Part shown: piece after piece, positions 41,568-52,183 of the stretch
Layout: every line of letters begins with the position of its first letter
How positions within the stretch are numbered: the first letter of the stretch is position 1
Assembly: GCA_902521315.1 (NCBI GenBank)
Contig: CABYRH010000003.1
Span: 62,001 to 126,000, forward strand
Direction: 5' to 3'
From: an uncultured Alphaproteobacteria bacterium
GTDB lineage: Bacteria > Pseudomonadota > Alphaproteobacteria > HIMB59 > GCA-002718135
Length of the DNA: 64,000 nucleotides
Made by a program: the position numbers and the translations under genes
The notes under the pieces: generated by a model
Database searches by the model: none
Told to the model about the DNA's origin: nothing
The model's input: only the letters and a program-made list of their open reading frames with translations

Positions 41568-42316
41568 TGCGCCTATTACTTATTATTTTTCTATTATTCT
41601 CTTCAAATTTATTTGCTGCAGAAATGAGTACTGAAAAAATGCCAAAACATGATTGGTCTTTTAAAGGTGTAACGGGAACTTTTGATAGAGCCGCAATTCA
41701 AAGGGGCTATAAAGTTTATAGAGAAGTATGTGCAGGATGTCATTCAATGAAACTTCTGTATTACAGAGATCTTATTGATGTTGGTTTTTCCGAGGCTCAA
41801 GTAAAAGTAATTGCTTCTGAATATACTGTATTAGATGGTCCAAATGATGACGGTGAAATGTTTGAAAGACCGGCTAGACCAGCAGACAGGTTTGTCAATC
41901 CATATGCTAATGATAACGAGGCAAGAGCAAATAATAATGGAGCTTATCCTCCAGATTTAAGTGTAATTACAAAAGCTAGAAAATATGGGGTTGATTATAT
42001 TTATAACCTTCTTCTAGGTTATGTTGAACCTCCAAAGGGAATGGAGGTCGGTAATGGGATGTGGTACAATAAATGGATGGCTGGAAATCAAATAGCTATG
42101 CCAGCACCTATAGCCGATGGAAGTGTAGATTATGATGATGGCACTGATAATAACGCAGAACAGTTATCGGCTGATGTAACACATTTTCTTCACTGGGCTG
42201 CTGAACCAGAAATGGAAGAAAGAAAAAATTTAGGAATCAAAGTAATATTATTCTTTATTATTCTAGGAACAATTGTGTACTTAGCAAAAAACAGACTTTG
42301 GCGAGACGTCACTTAG
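41567..42316 (+). CDS. petC: Cytochrome c1
   Basis: Signal peptide, CAGCH, C-terminal TM anchor. Confidence 0.93.
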   Translation: MRLLLIIFLLFSSNLFAAEMSTEKMPKHDWSFKGVTGTFDRAAIQRGYKVYREVCAGCHSMKLLYYRDLIDVGFSEAQVKVIASEYTVLDGPNDDGEMFERPARPADRFVNPYANDNEARANNNGAYPPDLSVITKARKYGVDYIYNLLLGYVEPPKGMEVGNGMWYNKWMAGNQIAMPAPIADGSVDYDDGTDNNAEQLSADVTHFLHWAAEPEMEERKNLGIKVILFFIILGTIVYLAKNRLWRDVT

Positions 42317-43413
42317 ACATTAAATAAAAAGTTCATTACATCACCATCTTTGACGATATAATCTTTACCTTCTTGTCTTAACTTTCCTGAATCTCTACTT
42401 CCAGCATCACCATTATTTTCTATATAGTCTCCATAAGAGACAGTTTCTGCTCTAATAAATCCCTTTTCAAAATCAGTGTGAATTTTTCCCGCAGCTTGAG
42501 GTGCAAGTGTTTCTTTTTTTATAGTCCATGATCTTGTTTCTTTTGGACCACATGTAAAATAATTTATCAAACCTAAAAGTTCATATCCTGATTTTATAAC
42601 CTTATTCAATGTTGTTTGATCTAAATTAAGTTCTTTAAGAAATTCAAGTTTTTCTTCTTCATTATCTAATTCTGCTATTTGTGCTTCTATTGATGCAGAG
42701 ATTAAAACTACAGAATGATTATTTTTTTTGGCAAACTCGATGACTTTTTTTGATAATTCGTTTCCGGTATGAATCGATTCTTCATCTACATTACATATGT
42801 ACATAGTTGGCTTTAGACTAATTAAGTTAAGACTATTAACAAAGTCAATTTCATTACTAGCAAATTCCTCAATTTTTAAAATACTATTAGCATCTAGTAT
42901 TTGTAAGATTTTATTGATTATCTCAAATTGATGTTTAGCTTCTTTATCATTTGCTTTTAATTTTTTTTCTAAACTAGTTTTTTTATTATTTAAGCTTTCA
43001 AGATCAGCCAATTGCAATTCTAAATTTATTGTTTCAATATCATCTAATGGATCAATTTTTGATGATACATGAGTAATATTAGTATCTTCAAAGCATCTAA
43101 CAACATGTGCTATTGCATCAACTTCTCTTACATGACCTAAAAATTTATTTCCTAAACCTTCTCCTTGTGAGGCTCCTTTTACTAATCCTGCAATATCAAC
43201 AAAATCCATAAAAGAAGGAATTATTTTTTCACTCTTTCCAATGATTGCAAGTTTGTCTAATCTGTCATCGGGCACTGCAACTCTTCCTATATTTGGTTCA
43301 ATAGTTGCAAATGGATAATTTGCAGCCTCCGCTTTATTTGATTGGGTAAGCGCATTGAATAAAGTTGATTTACCAACATTTGGTAATCCAACTATCCCAC
43401 ACTTAAATCCCAT
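42313..43413 (-). CDS. ychF: Redox-regulated ATPase YchF
   Basis: GIVGLPNVGKSTLFNALT, NYPFATIEPNIG. Confidence 0.95.
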   Translation of the reverse strand: MGFKCGIVGLPNVGKSTLFNALTQSNKAEAANYPFATIEPNIGRVAVPDDRLDKLAIIGKSEKIIPSFMDFVDIAGLVKGASQGEGLGNKFLGHVREVDAIAHVVRCFEDTNITHVSSKIDPLDDIETINLELQLADLESLNNKKTSLEKKLKANDKEAKHQFEIINKILQILDANSILKIEEFASNEIDFVNSLNLISLKPTMYICNVDEESIHTGNELSKKVIEFAKKNNHSVVLISASIEAQIAELDNEEEKLEFLKELNLDQTTLNKVIKSGYELLGLINYFTCGPKETRSWTIKKETLAPQAAGKIHTDFEKGFIRAETVSYGDYIENNGDAGSRDSGKLRQEGKDYIVKDGDVMNFLFNV

Positions 43414-43415
43414 AA

Positions 43416-43976
43416 TTAATTTTGCTCACTTATTTTTGTTAAAAATAGAGGAATATCTGAAAATATTAATTCTATATTTTTAACCATTTTATCAATTTTT
43501 TTATTTATTATTTCTTCTTCTGATTTTGAAAATTTATTTAAAACATAACTTGAAACTAAATCTTTATGTCCAGGATGATCAATTCCAATACGTATTCTAA
43601 AATAATTTTCCCCTATAAATTGGTCAATACTTTCCAATCCATTATGACCTCCGTTTCCACCACCTTGTTTTATTTTTACTTTTGATAATTCTAAATCAAG
43701 GTCATCATGTATAACAAAAGTATGGTCTAATTTTATTTTATAAAAATTTACAATTTCTGATACAGCTTTTCCAGATAAATTCATGAATGTAAGAGGTTTT
43801 AACACAAAGATTTTTTGATTATTTATTAGACCTGAATATAATTCTTTCATTTTATCTTCTTTGATTTTATCAAATTTAAAATACGAGATTATATTATCCG
43901 CTAAATGGAAACCTACATTATGTCTGGTATTTTTATAATTTACGCCTGGGTTCCCAAGTCCACAAATTAAAAACAT
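43416..43976 (-). CDS. pth: Peptidyl-tRNA hydrolase
   Basis: GLGNPGVNYKNTRHNVGF, FMNLSGKAV, GGNGGHNGL. Confidence 0.94.
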   Translation of the reverse strand: MFLICGLGNPGVNYKNTRHNVGFHLADNIISYFKFDKIKEDKMKELYSGLINNQKIFVLKPLTFMNLSGKAVSEIVNFYKIKLDHTFVIHDDLDLELSKVKIKQGGGNGGHNGLESIDQFIGENYFRIRIGIDHPGHKDLVSSYVLNKFSKSEEEIINKKIDKMVKNIELIFSDIPLFLTKISEQN

Positions 43977-43997
43977 AAAATGAAATATAAAGTAAAG

Positions 43998-44675
43998 TTA
44001 CTTAGATTCTTTATTTTCTTCTTTATTATCAGAAGATTCTTCTTTTTTTTCATCTGATTTCTCTTCACCACCTTCTGCTGCACTTTCTTCAGTTGTTTCT
44101 TCAGTTTTAGTTTCAACTTCTACAGTTGGCGGAACTAAAGTAGCTATTACGAAATCTCTATCTGAAATAGTAGGAGCAACTCCCTCGGGTAGTTTAATAT
44201 TACTAATTTTTACTGCATCACCTATTTCACTTTCAATTAAATCAAATTCTAGTTTGCTAGGTATATTATTTGCATTACATGTTAGTTCAACAAGTCTTCT
44301 AACAGTATTTAAAACTCCACCTTTTTTCAAACCAGGACATCTATCTTGATTTAAAAATTCAACAGGAATTTCAACGTTTACTTTTGTATTTTCTTGTACT
44401 CTTAGAAAATCAAAATGTATAAGTTGATCACTAACGGGGTGATATTGTAATTGTTTGGGAAGTATTTTTTCTTTCTTTCCATCAACATCAAGATCGATAA
44501 TTGTTGAATAAAAGGAACCAGTACCCATCAATTTTTTGAGTATTTTATCTTCTAGAGCAATTTTTTTAGGCTCAGTTCCCTTGCCATAAATAATACCAGG
44601 TACCAATCCTTTCATTAAAAGACTATGATTTGAACCAATATCTTTATTTCTTTCTATCGCTTTAAAATCACTCAT
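43998..44675 (-). CDS. rplY: 50S ribosomal protein L25/Ctc
   Basis: GLVPGIIYGKGTEPKKIAL, HFDFLRV; acidic C-terminal tail. Confidence 0.92.
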   Translation of the reverse strand: MSDFKAIERNKDIGSNHSLLMKGLVPGIIYGKGTEPKKIALEDKILKKLMGTGSFYSTIIDLDVDGKKEKILPKQLQYHPVSDQLIHFDFLRVQENTKVNVEIPVEFLNQDRCPGLKKGGVLNTVRRLVELTCNANNIPSKLEFDLIESEIGDAVKISNIKLPEGVAPTISDRDFVIATLVPPTVEVETKTEETTEESAAEGGEEKSDEKKEESSDNKEENKESK

Positions 44676-44687
44676 AAAATAAAAAAT

Positions 44688-45623
44688 TTAATCGAAAAGG
44701 GCAGACACTGATGTATCAGTGTTAATCCTTTTAATCGCATCTCCCATTAAAGGAGCAATACTAATATGTCTAATGTTTTTTGTGCTTTTTACCTGCTTAG
44801 AAGGCTCAATCGTATCTGTTAGCACCAATTCTTTTATGCTTGAATTTTCAATCTTTTTAAGCGCATCTCCAGATAATACTCCATGCACAATATAAGAATA
44901 AATTTCTTTAGCTCCATTTTTACTTAGAGCTTCTGCAGCATTACATAACGTGCCTGCAGAGTCAGCTATATCATCTAGTAAGATACAAGTTTTATCTTTT
45001 ACATCTCCGATAATATTCATCACCTCAGACTCACCAGCCTTTTCTCTTCTTTTATCAGCAATTGCTAGTCCGGCCTCTAACCTCTTTGCAAAAGCTCTAG
45101 CTCTAACAACACCACCAACATCAGGTGAAGCAACAACTAAATCTTTGTTTCCATTAAATTTTTCTTTAACATCATCGATTATCGGTCTTACAGAAAAAAT
45201 ATTGTCTAAAGGAATGTCAAAAAAACCTTGAATTTGACCAGCATGTAAATCCATTGTTAATACCCTATCAGCGCCCGCGGATGTAATCAAATTTGCAACA
45301 AGTTTGGCAGTTATTGGTGTTCTAGGCCCAGTCTTTCTATCTTGTCTTGCATATCCATAATAAGGGATAACAGCAGTAATCCTTTTTGCTGAACCTCTTC
45401 TTGCAGCATCAATTGTGATTAAAAGTTCCATTAAATGGTCATTTGCTGGATGTGATGTTGATTGTATGATGAATACATCTTCACCTCTAATATTTTCATT
45501 TATTTCTACAAATATTTCTCTATCATTAAAAGTTCTAACAGATGCATCTGCTAATGGCACATCAATATGTTTAGAAATTTTTTCTGCTAGGGATTTGCTA
45601 CTATTACAGGCGATTATTTTCAT
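44688..45623 (-). CDS. prs: Ribose-phosphate pyrophosphokinase
   Basis: [43 protein letters not shown]. Confidence 0.95.
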   Translation of the reverse strand: MKIIACNSSKSLAEKISKHIDVPLADASVRTFNDREIFVEINENIRGEDVFIIQSTSHPANDHLMELLITIDAARRGSAKRITAVIPYYGYARQDRKTGPRTPITAKLVANLITSAGADRVLTMDLHAGQIQGFFDIPLDNIFSVRPIIDDVKEKFNGNKDLVVASPDVGGVVRARAFAKRLEAGLAIADKRREKAGESEVMNIIGDVKDKTCILLDDIADSAGTLCNAAEALSKNGAKEIYSYIVHGVLSGDALKKIENSSIKELVLTDTIEPSKQVKSTKNIRHISIAPLMGDAIKRINTDTSVSALFD

Positions 45624-45670
45624 ATAATCTAATTAATTACTATATTAGAATAATAATAGATCAACCAAAA

Positions 45671-46435
45671 TTAATCATTAAATGCAATGATATTGAGCAT
45701 TCTTCCAGTATCTCTAAATTTTTGTGATTCCCTTCGATGGCTAAAAAAAACTCTCTTATTTGAGAAGGTATCTTTGTTAATATTATATATATCTTTAATA
45801 CCCAATTCCTTAAATTGATAGTTAATTAATCTTCTTAAATTAAATAAATCTTTGTCTTTATTTTTGTGTTTGAAGAAAACAGAGTATTTTTTATTTTTGC
45901 TTATAAACTTACTTTTAAAGTCTTTTGATACTTCAAAGTTTTTAAAACTCAGACAAGGACCAATAAGTACAACAATATTTTTTTTCATTATTTTTTGTTT
46001 AACAAAATATTCTATACCTTTAGCAGCTATATTTTTTAATGATCCTCTCCAACCCGAATGAAGAGCGCAAATATATTTTGTATTTTTATCAAAAATAAAA
46101 ATAGGACAGCAATCTGCAGTTAAAACTCCTAAAGCTATTTGCTTATTGCTTGTGATTAATCCATCTCCAGAATATTTATTACCTATATTTTTTTTATTAA
46201 TTTCTACAATCTTGTTGGAGTGTATTTGATTAATAAATTTAACCTTTTTTTTGATATTTAAATTTTTTAGACAGATATCAATATTTTTATTTACATTTGT
46301 TTTAGTATCTTTGTGGTTTAAGCCACAGTTTAATGAATTGTTTTCTTTTTTTGATACTCCACCATTTCTAGTAAAAAAACCAGCTCTAACAAAAGACTTA
46401 ATTTTTGCATGTGTAAAATAATTTTTAGTAATCAT
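45671..46435 (-). CDS. pgeF: Multicopper polyphenol oxidase / purine nucleoside phosphorylase (YfiH/PgeF)
   Basis: FFTRNGGVS, TADCCPIFIFD, ALHSGWRGSLKNI. Confidence 0.88.
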   Translation of the reverse strand: MITKNYFTHAKIKSFVRAGFFTRNGGVSKKENNSLNCGLNHKDTKTNVNKNIDICLKNLNIKKKVKFINQIHSNKIVEINKKNIGNKYSGDGLITSNKQIALGVLTADCCPIFIFDKNTKYICALHSGWRGSLKNIAAKGIEYFVKQKIMKKNIVVLIGPCLSFKNFEVSKDFKSKFISKNKKYSVFFKHKNKDKDLFNLRRLINYQFKELGIKDIYNINKDTFSNKRVFFSHRRESQKFRDTGRMLNIIAFND

Positions 46436-47484
46436 AAGTTAGAAACAACAAGACACTTAAATAAGTTTCCCATCCTATCAACATTAATTAATCTATCTAC
46501 TTCTTCATCTAATAAATTTTTCTTTAAATTTAAATTTTTAGATAGCAATTTTTTCTTTCGATCTAATATTCCATATTTTATTAAAAAATCTCTTTGTGAA
46601 ACAAATTCTTTTATTTTTAATTTTTGTTGTTTTGCTATTTCAATTAATTCGTTGAAATTTACATGACTTGAAATGTCTTGCTGACCTATATTTTCAAATA
46701 TACTGGTTTTTTTATGATTATATATTGCTTGTAACGTAAAGTTTTTTATCTTCTTATTATATCCATAATCGATTAAAATACACACACCTCTATTTTTTTT
46801 GATATGTTTACAAATTTGCTCAAAATATTTATTTCTTGAATAAGAAACTTCATAAATTTTTTGTCTTTTGTATTTACTTAAATAATTTAAAATTTTTTTA
46901 CTAATTACTCGTTTATTTATAGAATAATATTTATTTTCCTTTTCATTAAATTTTACATATCTTTCAAACCAATTATTATTATCATTTAAAAATTGCCTTA
47001 CAGGAAAACAATCAAAAAATTCATTTGAATATATTATTGAAGGCAGTTTAGATCTGAAATTCAAAGCTTTTGACCATCTAATTTCAGATTGTTTAAAATA
47101 ATTTAAATTTTTTTCTTGTATTTTTCTTAATTCTTTATTTATTTCTATAAAATAAATCTTAGCATTTTTAAAAAAATTTGGAAGTATCTTTGCAGTTCTT
47201 TCAATATCTTTAAATAATGTGCCATTTCCTGGGCCCAATTCAATTAAATTAAATTTTGAGTTAATTTTTTCTTTCCAATGATAAAGTAAATACACACCAA
47301 TAATTTCTCCAAACATTTGTGAAATTTCTGGAGATGTAACAAAGTCAAATTTTCTTCCTATTGGTTTTTTTCTTAAGTAATAACCATTATTTCCAAAAAG
47401 AGCGAATTCTATAAACTTATCTAAACGAAAATTTTTTTCATTTTTAAGAAGTTTTGTTTTATTAATTTTTCTTTTGCTTAACAT
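46432..47484 (-). CDS. SAM-dependent methyltransferase, MidA/NDUFAF7 family
   Basis: DFVTSPEISQMFGEIIGVYL, IELGPGNGTLF, SNEFFDCFPVRQF. Confidence 0.87.
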   Translation of the reverse strand: MLSKRKINKTKLLKNEKNFRLDKFIEFALFGNNGYYLRKKPIGRKFDFVTSPEISQMFGEIIGVYLLYHWKEKINSKFNLIELGPGNGTLFKDIERTAKILPNFFKNAKIYFIEINKELRKIQEKNLNYFKQSEIRWSKALNFRSKLPSIIYSNEFFDCFPVRQFLNDNNNWFERYVKFNEKENKYYSINKRVISKKILNYLSKYKRQKIYEVSYSRNKYFEQICKHIKKNRGVCILIDYGYNKKIKNFTLQAIYNHKKTSIFENIGQQDISSHVNFNELIEIAKQQKLKIKEFVSQRDFLIKYGILDRKKKLLSKNLNLKKNLLDEEVDRLINVDRMGNLFKCLVVSNL

Positions 47485-48253
47485 TTTGAATTATCAATAT
47501 TCCAAAAATAAAAAAAGGTATACATAGTATTTGACCCATTGAAATAAAATTAAAAATTAACCCTAGGTGCAAATCTGGCTCTCTTAAATATTCAACTGAA
47601 AATCTAAATATGGAATATAATATTAAAAATAAGCCGCTAATTACTCCATAAATTTTGTATTTTTTTATCTTATAAAAATAGATTAATAATATTAGGAATA
47701 AAATAATTCCCTCGAGAAAAGCTTCATATATTTGTGAAGGATGTCTTGGTATATTATCTATTGATGGATAAACAACTGATATATAAAAATCAGTTGGTCT
47801 ACCTATTAGCTCTGTATTAATAAAGTTTGCAATTCTACCAAAGAATAATCCAATAGGAGCAACGATTGAAACTAAATCAGACAGGTAGAAAAAACTTTTT
47901 CCATTAATTTTTGCAAATATCAAAATACTTATTATTATACCAGTCAATCCACCATGAAATGACATACCACCATTCCAGATCCCAAATAGATAAAAAGGAT
48001 TAGTTAAAAATTCATTTAATTGATAAAAAATAACATAACCTGTTCGTCCTCCAATAATTACACCTAATACTGCCCAGACAAGAAAGCTATCTATATTTTT
48101 ATTGCTGTATTGTTTTCCATAAATTGTGTTTAATCTTTTTATAATATAAATTCCTAATAGAAATCCCAAGATATATGCTAAACTGTACCATCTTATCTCA
48201 ATGAAACCGATTGATAAGATGACAGGATCTATTGATGGTTGAATAAAAATCAT
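47462..48253 (-). CDS. lgt: Prolipoprotein diacylglyceryl transferase
   Basis: GRTGYVIFYQ, MSFHGGLTG, RIANFINTELIGRPTD. Confidence 0.94.
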   Translation of the reverse strand: MIFIQPSIDPVILSIGFIEIRWYSLAYILGFLLGIYIIKRLNTIYGKQYSNKNIDSFLVWAVLGVIIGGRTGYVIFYQLNEFLTNPFYLFGIWNGGMSFHGGLTGIIISILIFAKINGKSFFYLSDLVSIVAPIGLFFGRIANFINTELIGRPTDFYISVVYPSIDNIPRHPSQIYEAFLEGIILFLILLIYFYKIKKYKIYGVISGLFLILYSIFRFSVEYLREPDLHLGLIFNFISMGQILCIPFFIFGILIIQNVKQKKN

Positions 48254-48276
48254 TTATCTATATTTAATATTATAAC

Positions 48277-48567
48277 ATGGTTGATAGAAACAAAATACTC
48301 TCCGATTTATCAAAATTTGCAGTTGATGCTATGAGCACTTTTTCAGGTGTTAAAGAGGAGATTGAAACAATTGTATCCTTACGAGTTAACAAAATAATAA
48401 AAAAAATGAACCTCGTTAAAAAAGATGAATTTGATGTACTAAAAAAAATGGTGCAAAAAGTAATGATGGAAAATGAAAAATTAAAAAAAACATCTTCAAA
48501 ATCATTAAAATCTAAGAAAAAAACACTCAAAAAGAAAAAAACTATTAAAAAGAAATCAAAAAGGTAG
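48277..48567 (+). CDS. Accessory factor UbiK family (BMFP) protein
   Basis: Coiled coil LVKKDEFDVLKKMVQKVMMENEKL with Lys-rich tail; divergent from lgt. Confidence 0.72.
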   Translation: MVDRNKILSDLSKFAVDAMSTFSGVKEEIETIVSLRVNKIIKKMNLVKKDEFDVLKKMVQKVMMENEKLKKTSSKSLKSKKKTLKKKKTIKKKSKR

Positions 48568-48675
48568 GAATCCTCAACTAATTCACATTTTTTATAGATT
48601 TTGCCTTGCAAAATACGACTCCAATTTAGTAATCAACATATAGTACTAATTATATGTGCTATTACTAGATAGTGT

Positions 48676-49164
48676 ATGGAAAATGAGAATATATTGTTAA
48701 ATCCCATAGATATCATTGAAGATGTTATTCATCAAAAAAAATGGAATTTTAGTAGAGCTCATGATCATGAATTAGTTGCTGAGATTGCATCCCACTGGTG
48801 TGCTTACAGATTATATTTCACGTGGTCTGAAAACATTAATGCTCTAAGCTTTTCAATAACTTTTGATATTAAGTTTCCTGAAACAAAACTTAATAAGGCG
48901 TATGAACTATTAGGACTTATAAATGAGAATTTATGGATTGGGCATTTTGATATAACAAGTAAAAATGGTATCCCAGCTTTTAGACATACTTTATTATCAA
49001 ATAATTCAACAGAAACATTACACAAAAAGTTTGAGGATCTTGTTGATATTGGAATTTATGAATGTGAAAAATTTTATCCAAGTTTTCAGCAAGTTCTCTT
49101 TGACAATATTCCTCCTAAAGAAGCTATAAAATTTTCTAATTTTGAAGTTATTGGTAGAGCTTAA
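48676..49164 (+). CDS. YbjN domain-containing protein
   Basis: Position before proC and sequence NENLWIGHFDIT...FRHTLL. Confidence 0.75.
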   Translation: MENENILLNPIDIIEDVIHQKKWNFSRAHDHELVAEIASHWCAYRLYFTWSENINALSFSITFDIKFPETKLNKAYELLGLINENLWIGHFDITSKNGIPAFRHTLLSNNSTETLHKKFEDLVDIGIYECEKFYPSFQQVLFDNIPPKEAIKFSNFEVIGRA

Positions 49165-49195
49165 TTTTTATAATAAAACTGCTATATTATAAAAA

Positions 49196-50011
49196 ATGAA
49201 AAATATCTTATTAATTGGATGTGGTCACATGGGAGGATCTTTAATGTCTGGTTGGTCTAATTCTAAGAATTACACTATCAGTGTTATAGATAAAAAAAAA
49301 TATGCAATTCTTAAAAAAAGAAATAGTAATAAGAAAATAAAATTTTTTAAATCAATTAATGATATAAACAAACAAAATAATTTTGATTTTATAATATTTG
49401 CAACTCGACCTCTTGAATTAACAAATGTTTTTAAAGAATTAAAAAATGTAAATTTTAATAAAAAATCAATAGCAATAAGTGTAATAGCAGGGAAAAAAAC
49501 AGAAATTTTTAAAAATAATCTATTAAATATTAGAAAAATTGTGAGAGTAATGCCAAACATGCCTGCATTAATAGGAGAAGGCGTTCATTGCATTTATACT
49601 AATAAATCTATTAATAAAAAAGAAATTGAAGAGATTGATAAATTGTTCTCTTTGAGCGGCAAAACACTTTTTTTTAATAGTGAAACTTTTATAGACAAAG
49701 CAACAGCAGTATCAGGGAGTGGTCCAGGTTTTATATTTCAATTAATTGATATTATGGAAAAATCTGCAATTAATTTAGGTTTTTCCAAAAACACAGCTAA
49801 AATTTTAATTAATGAAACTTTTAGAGGTTCTATAAATCTATTAAACTCTAATAATATTTCTGCTGAAAAAATGGTTCAAACTGTTGCAACTAAAGGAGGT
49901 ACAACCGAAGCAGGAATTAAGAAAATGAAAATAAATAAGGTTGATAATATTTTAAATCAAGTTTTTAAGGCAGCATATAAAAGAGCAAAACAACAAGGTG
50001 AAGGTAAGTGA
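49196..50011 (+). CDS. proC: Pyrroline-5-carboxylate reductase
   Basis: LIGCGHMGGSL, VMPNMPALIGEG, AVSGSGPGFIFQL, TKGGTTEAG. Confidence 0.92.
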   Translation: MKNILLIGCGHMGGSLMSGWSNSKNYTISVIDKKKYAILKKRNSNKKIKFFKSINDINKQNNFDFIIFATRPLELTNVFKELKNVNFNKKSIAISVIAGKKTEIFKNNLLNIRKIVRVMPNMPALIGEGVHCIYTNKSINKKEIEEIDKLFSLSGKTLFFNSETFIDKATAVSGSGPGFIFQLIDIMEKSAINLGFSKNTAKILINETFRGSINLLNSNNISAEKMVQTVATKGGTTEAGIKKMKINKVDNILNQVFKAAYKRAKQQGEGK

Positions 50012-50544
50012 ATCAAAATAAAATATCTCTAGCAAAAAAGACTTTAAAATATTTAGAGAAAAAAAAATTAACAGACATTAATCTTAAAATTTTTTTATCT
50101 AATTCTAAAGTTCCAAATATGAATAATAAAATTGATTTAGTCATAAATATTAATGACTTCTTTGATTTTCAATTAAAAAAAAATCTTGTTAATATAGAAA
50201 AGTCATCACAGAGAGATATGTTATTTGAAATTATGATGGCACGTTATGATATATTGAATGAATATAGAGCTTCTGTAAAAAATATAATTAATTATTTTAT
50301 TTCTAGACCACGAGGAGTATTAAAACTTATTCCTAAATTAATTGAGAGCAAAATTTTAATTGCTACTTTTTCAAATATTAATCTTAGTGGTATTCAAGGT
50401 GTTATAAAAATAAAAATTATTTTTGTGCTTTATTATATAACTTTATTTACTTGGTTTAATGATGAAAATGAAAGTTTAGAAAAAACAATGAGTGTCTTAG
50501 ATAAATATTTAAATAATATTGAAAAATTTATAAAATTTTCATGA
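50008..50544 (+). CDS. TetR/COQ9-like protein, divergent
   Basis: RDMLFEIMMARYDILNEYR resembles the alphaproteobacterial TetR/COQ9-like family; N-terminal HTH is poorly conserved. Confidence 0.45.
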   Translation: MNQNKISLAKKTLKYLEKKKLTDINLKIFLSNSKVPNMNNKIDLVININDFFDFQLKKNLVNIEKSSQRDMLFEIMMARYDILNEYRASVKNIINYFISRPRGVLKLIPKLIESKILIATFSNINLSGIQGVIKIKIIFVLYYITLFTWFNDENESLEKTMSVLDKYLNNIEKFIKFS

Positions 50545-50888
50545 GCTCTCATAATATTATAAATTACAAAGAATTTGAAAATGTAGATATAAGAATAGGA
50601 ACAGTAATTGAAGCCTATGAATATAATGAACTTAAAAAACCATCCATAATTTTGAAAATAGATTTTGGTAAAAAAATTGGTATAAAAAAAACTTCTGCAC
50701 AATTACAAAAATATTATAAAAGTGATGAATTAATTAATAAGCAAGTTATTGCTGTTGTAAACTTTGAACCTAAACAAATTGGTAAAATTATTTCAGAAGT
50801 ATTAGTTCTTGGTGTGCCAGATTTAGAAAATGAACCAGTTTTATTATCTCCAGATAAAGCAGTAAATAATGGGGGTAAACTATTTTAA
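50541..50888 (+). CDS. tRNA-binding domain protein (CsaA/YtpR-like)
   Basis: DIRIGTVIEAYEYNELKKPSIILKIDFG. Confidence 0.88.
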   Translation: MSSHNIINYKEFENVDIRIGTVIEAYEYNELKKPSIILKIDFGKKIGIKKTSAQLQKYYKSDELINKQVIAVVNFEPKQIGKIISEVLVLGVPDLENEPVLLSPDKAVNNGGKLF

Positions 50889-50890
50889 AA

Positions 50891-52183
50891 TCAAAGAGGA
50901 AGTAAAACTTTAAGTTGAAGACCTCCAAGATTTGACTCAGATAATTTAACATCACCTCCATGTGATCTAATAATATCCCTTGTAATAGTTAATCCTAAAC
51001 CGCTTTCTCCTTTAAGTTTATTCCTGGAAGGATCTAAAGTAAAAAATGGTTTAAATACATCTTCATATTTATCTCTTGGTATACCCTCACCATCATCGTT
51101 GAATTCAATCACACAATCTTTTTCATTTTTATAGAGATTTATCTCAATTTTTTTTGCATATCTTTGTGAATTATCAATTATATTATTAAACGCTCTTTTA
51201 AGCTGAATTTGTCTTCCTGATGATTGAATTATGGTCTTTTCATTTAAAACTAAATCAATATTATTTTTTTCAACTGTCTTAATAATATCAGCAATTAATT
51301 CATTTATAACAATAGTTTCAATTGGTTCAGGCGATTCTGTTTTTACAAAACTAACATAGCTATCCAACATTGACGTCATTTCATTAACATCTGCTTCGAG
51401 TTCAGATTTTGCCTTTTCATCTTTCATCAATGAAATTTGAAGTTTCATTCTTGTTAATGGCGTTCTTAGGTCATGACTAACTCCTGCAAGCATTTCTGTT
51501 CTTTGTTTTAAAAATCTTTTAATTCTTGTTCTCATCTGGTTAAAAGCATTAGCTGTTTGTCTTATTTCATATGCTCCTGCAGTCTTAATATCTGGTGCAT
51601 CTAAACCTCTTCCAAATGTCTCAGCAATTATAGCCAACCTTTTAAGAGGCCTTAATTGTCTGCTCATTAAAAAATAAGACATAAAAAAAAGAATTATAGA
51701 GGCAAATATCATCCATAAAAGAAACACAAAAGCAGATTCACTGTAAAGTCTATCCTTATCTACAATAATTTCTAAAATATCTTTATCAATTTGAATATAT
51801 ATTAGAACACCTTCTTCAAGATTAGATAAATCATAATCAAATTTTCTTTTTAAATTACTTAAGGATTGATTTAATCTTTTAGATAATATGCCTGAGTTTA
51901 GATTAAATTTTGAAGATAATAATTCTTTATCTTTAACAATATTTATTTTCATTTTGAAATCCTGTTTCGCTACATTAAGTGCATTATTAGTAAGATCACT
52001 ATCAATTAATTTAACTAGAACATTGATATCTGCAGCTACAGATTCAGTTAATCTCTTAGAAATAATACTCCATGATGTTTGGTAAAAAACAAATGAAGTA
52101 AGTAAAACTATAATAATTATAGGGACGAAAATTATAATTATTGATCTTCCTATTAAGGTAGAAGGTATTATTTTTTTAATCAT
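50891..52183 (-). CDS. EnvZ-like sensor histidine kinase
   Basis: HAMP, GVSHDLRTPLTRMKLQ H-box, NNIIDNSQRYA, GESGLGLTI. Confidence 0.92.
   Translation of the reverse strand: MIKKIIPSTLIGRSIIIIFVPIIIIVLLTSFVFYQTSWSIISKRLTESVAADINVLVKLIDSDLTNNALNVAKQDFKMKINIVKDKELLSSKFNLNSGILSKRLNQSLSNLKRKFDYDLSNLEEGVLIYIQIDKDILEIIVDKDRLYSESAFVFLLWMIFASIILFFMSYFLMSRQLRPLKRLAIIAETFGRGLDAPDIKTAGAYEIRQTANAFNQMRTRIKRFLKQRTEMLAGVSHDLRTPLTRMKLQISLMKDEKAKSELEADVNEMTSMLDSYVSFVKTESPEPIETIVINELIADIIKTVEKNNIDLVLNEKTIIQSSGRQIQLKRAFNNIIDNSQRYAKKIEINLYKNEKDCVIEFNDDGEGIPRDKYEDVFKPFFTLDPSRNKLKGESGLGLTITRDIIRSHGGDVKLSESNLGGLQLKVLLPL

Noticed and set aside
48270-48611. 113-aa minus-strand ORF opposite the UbiK-like gene
   Set aside because: Phe/Ser-rich antisense of a Lys-rich coding region; typical AT-rich spurious ORF.
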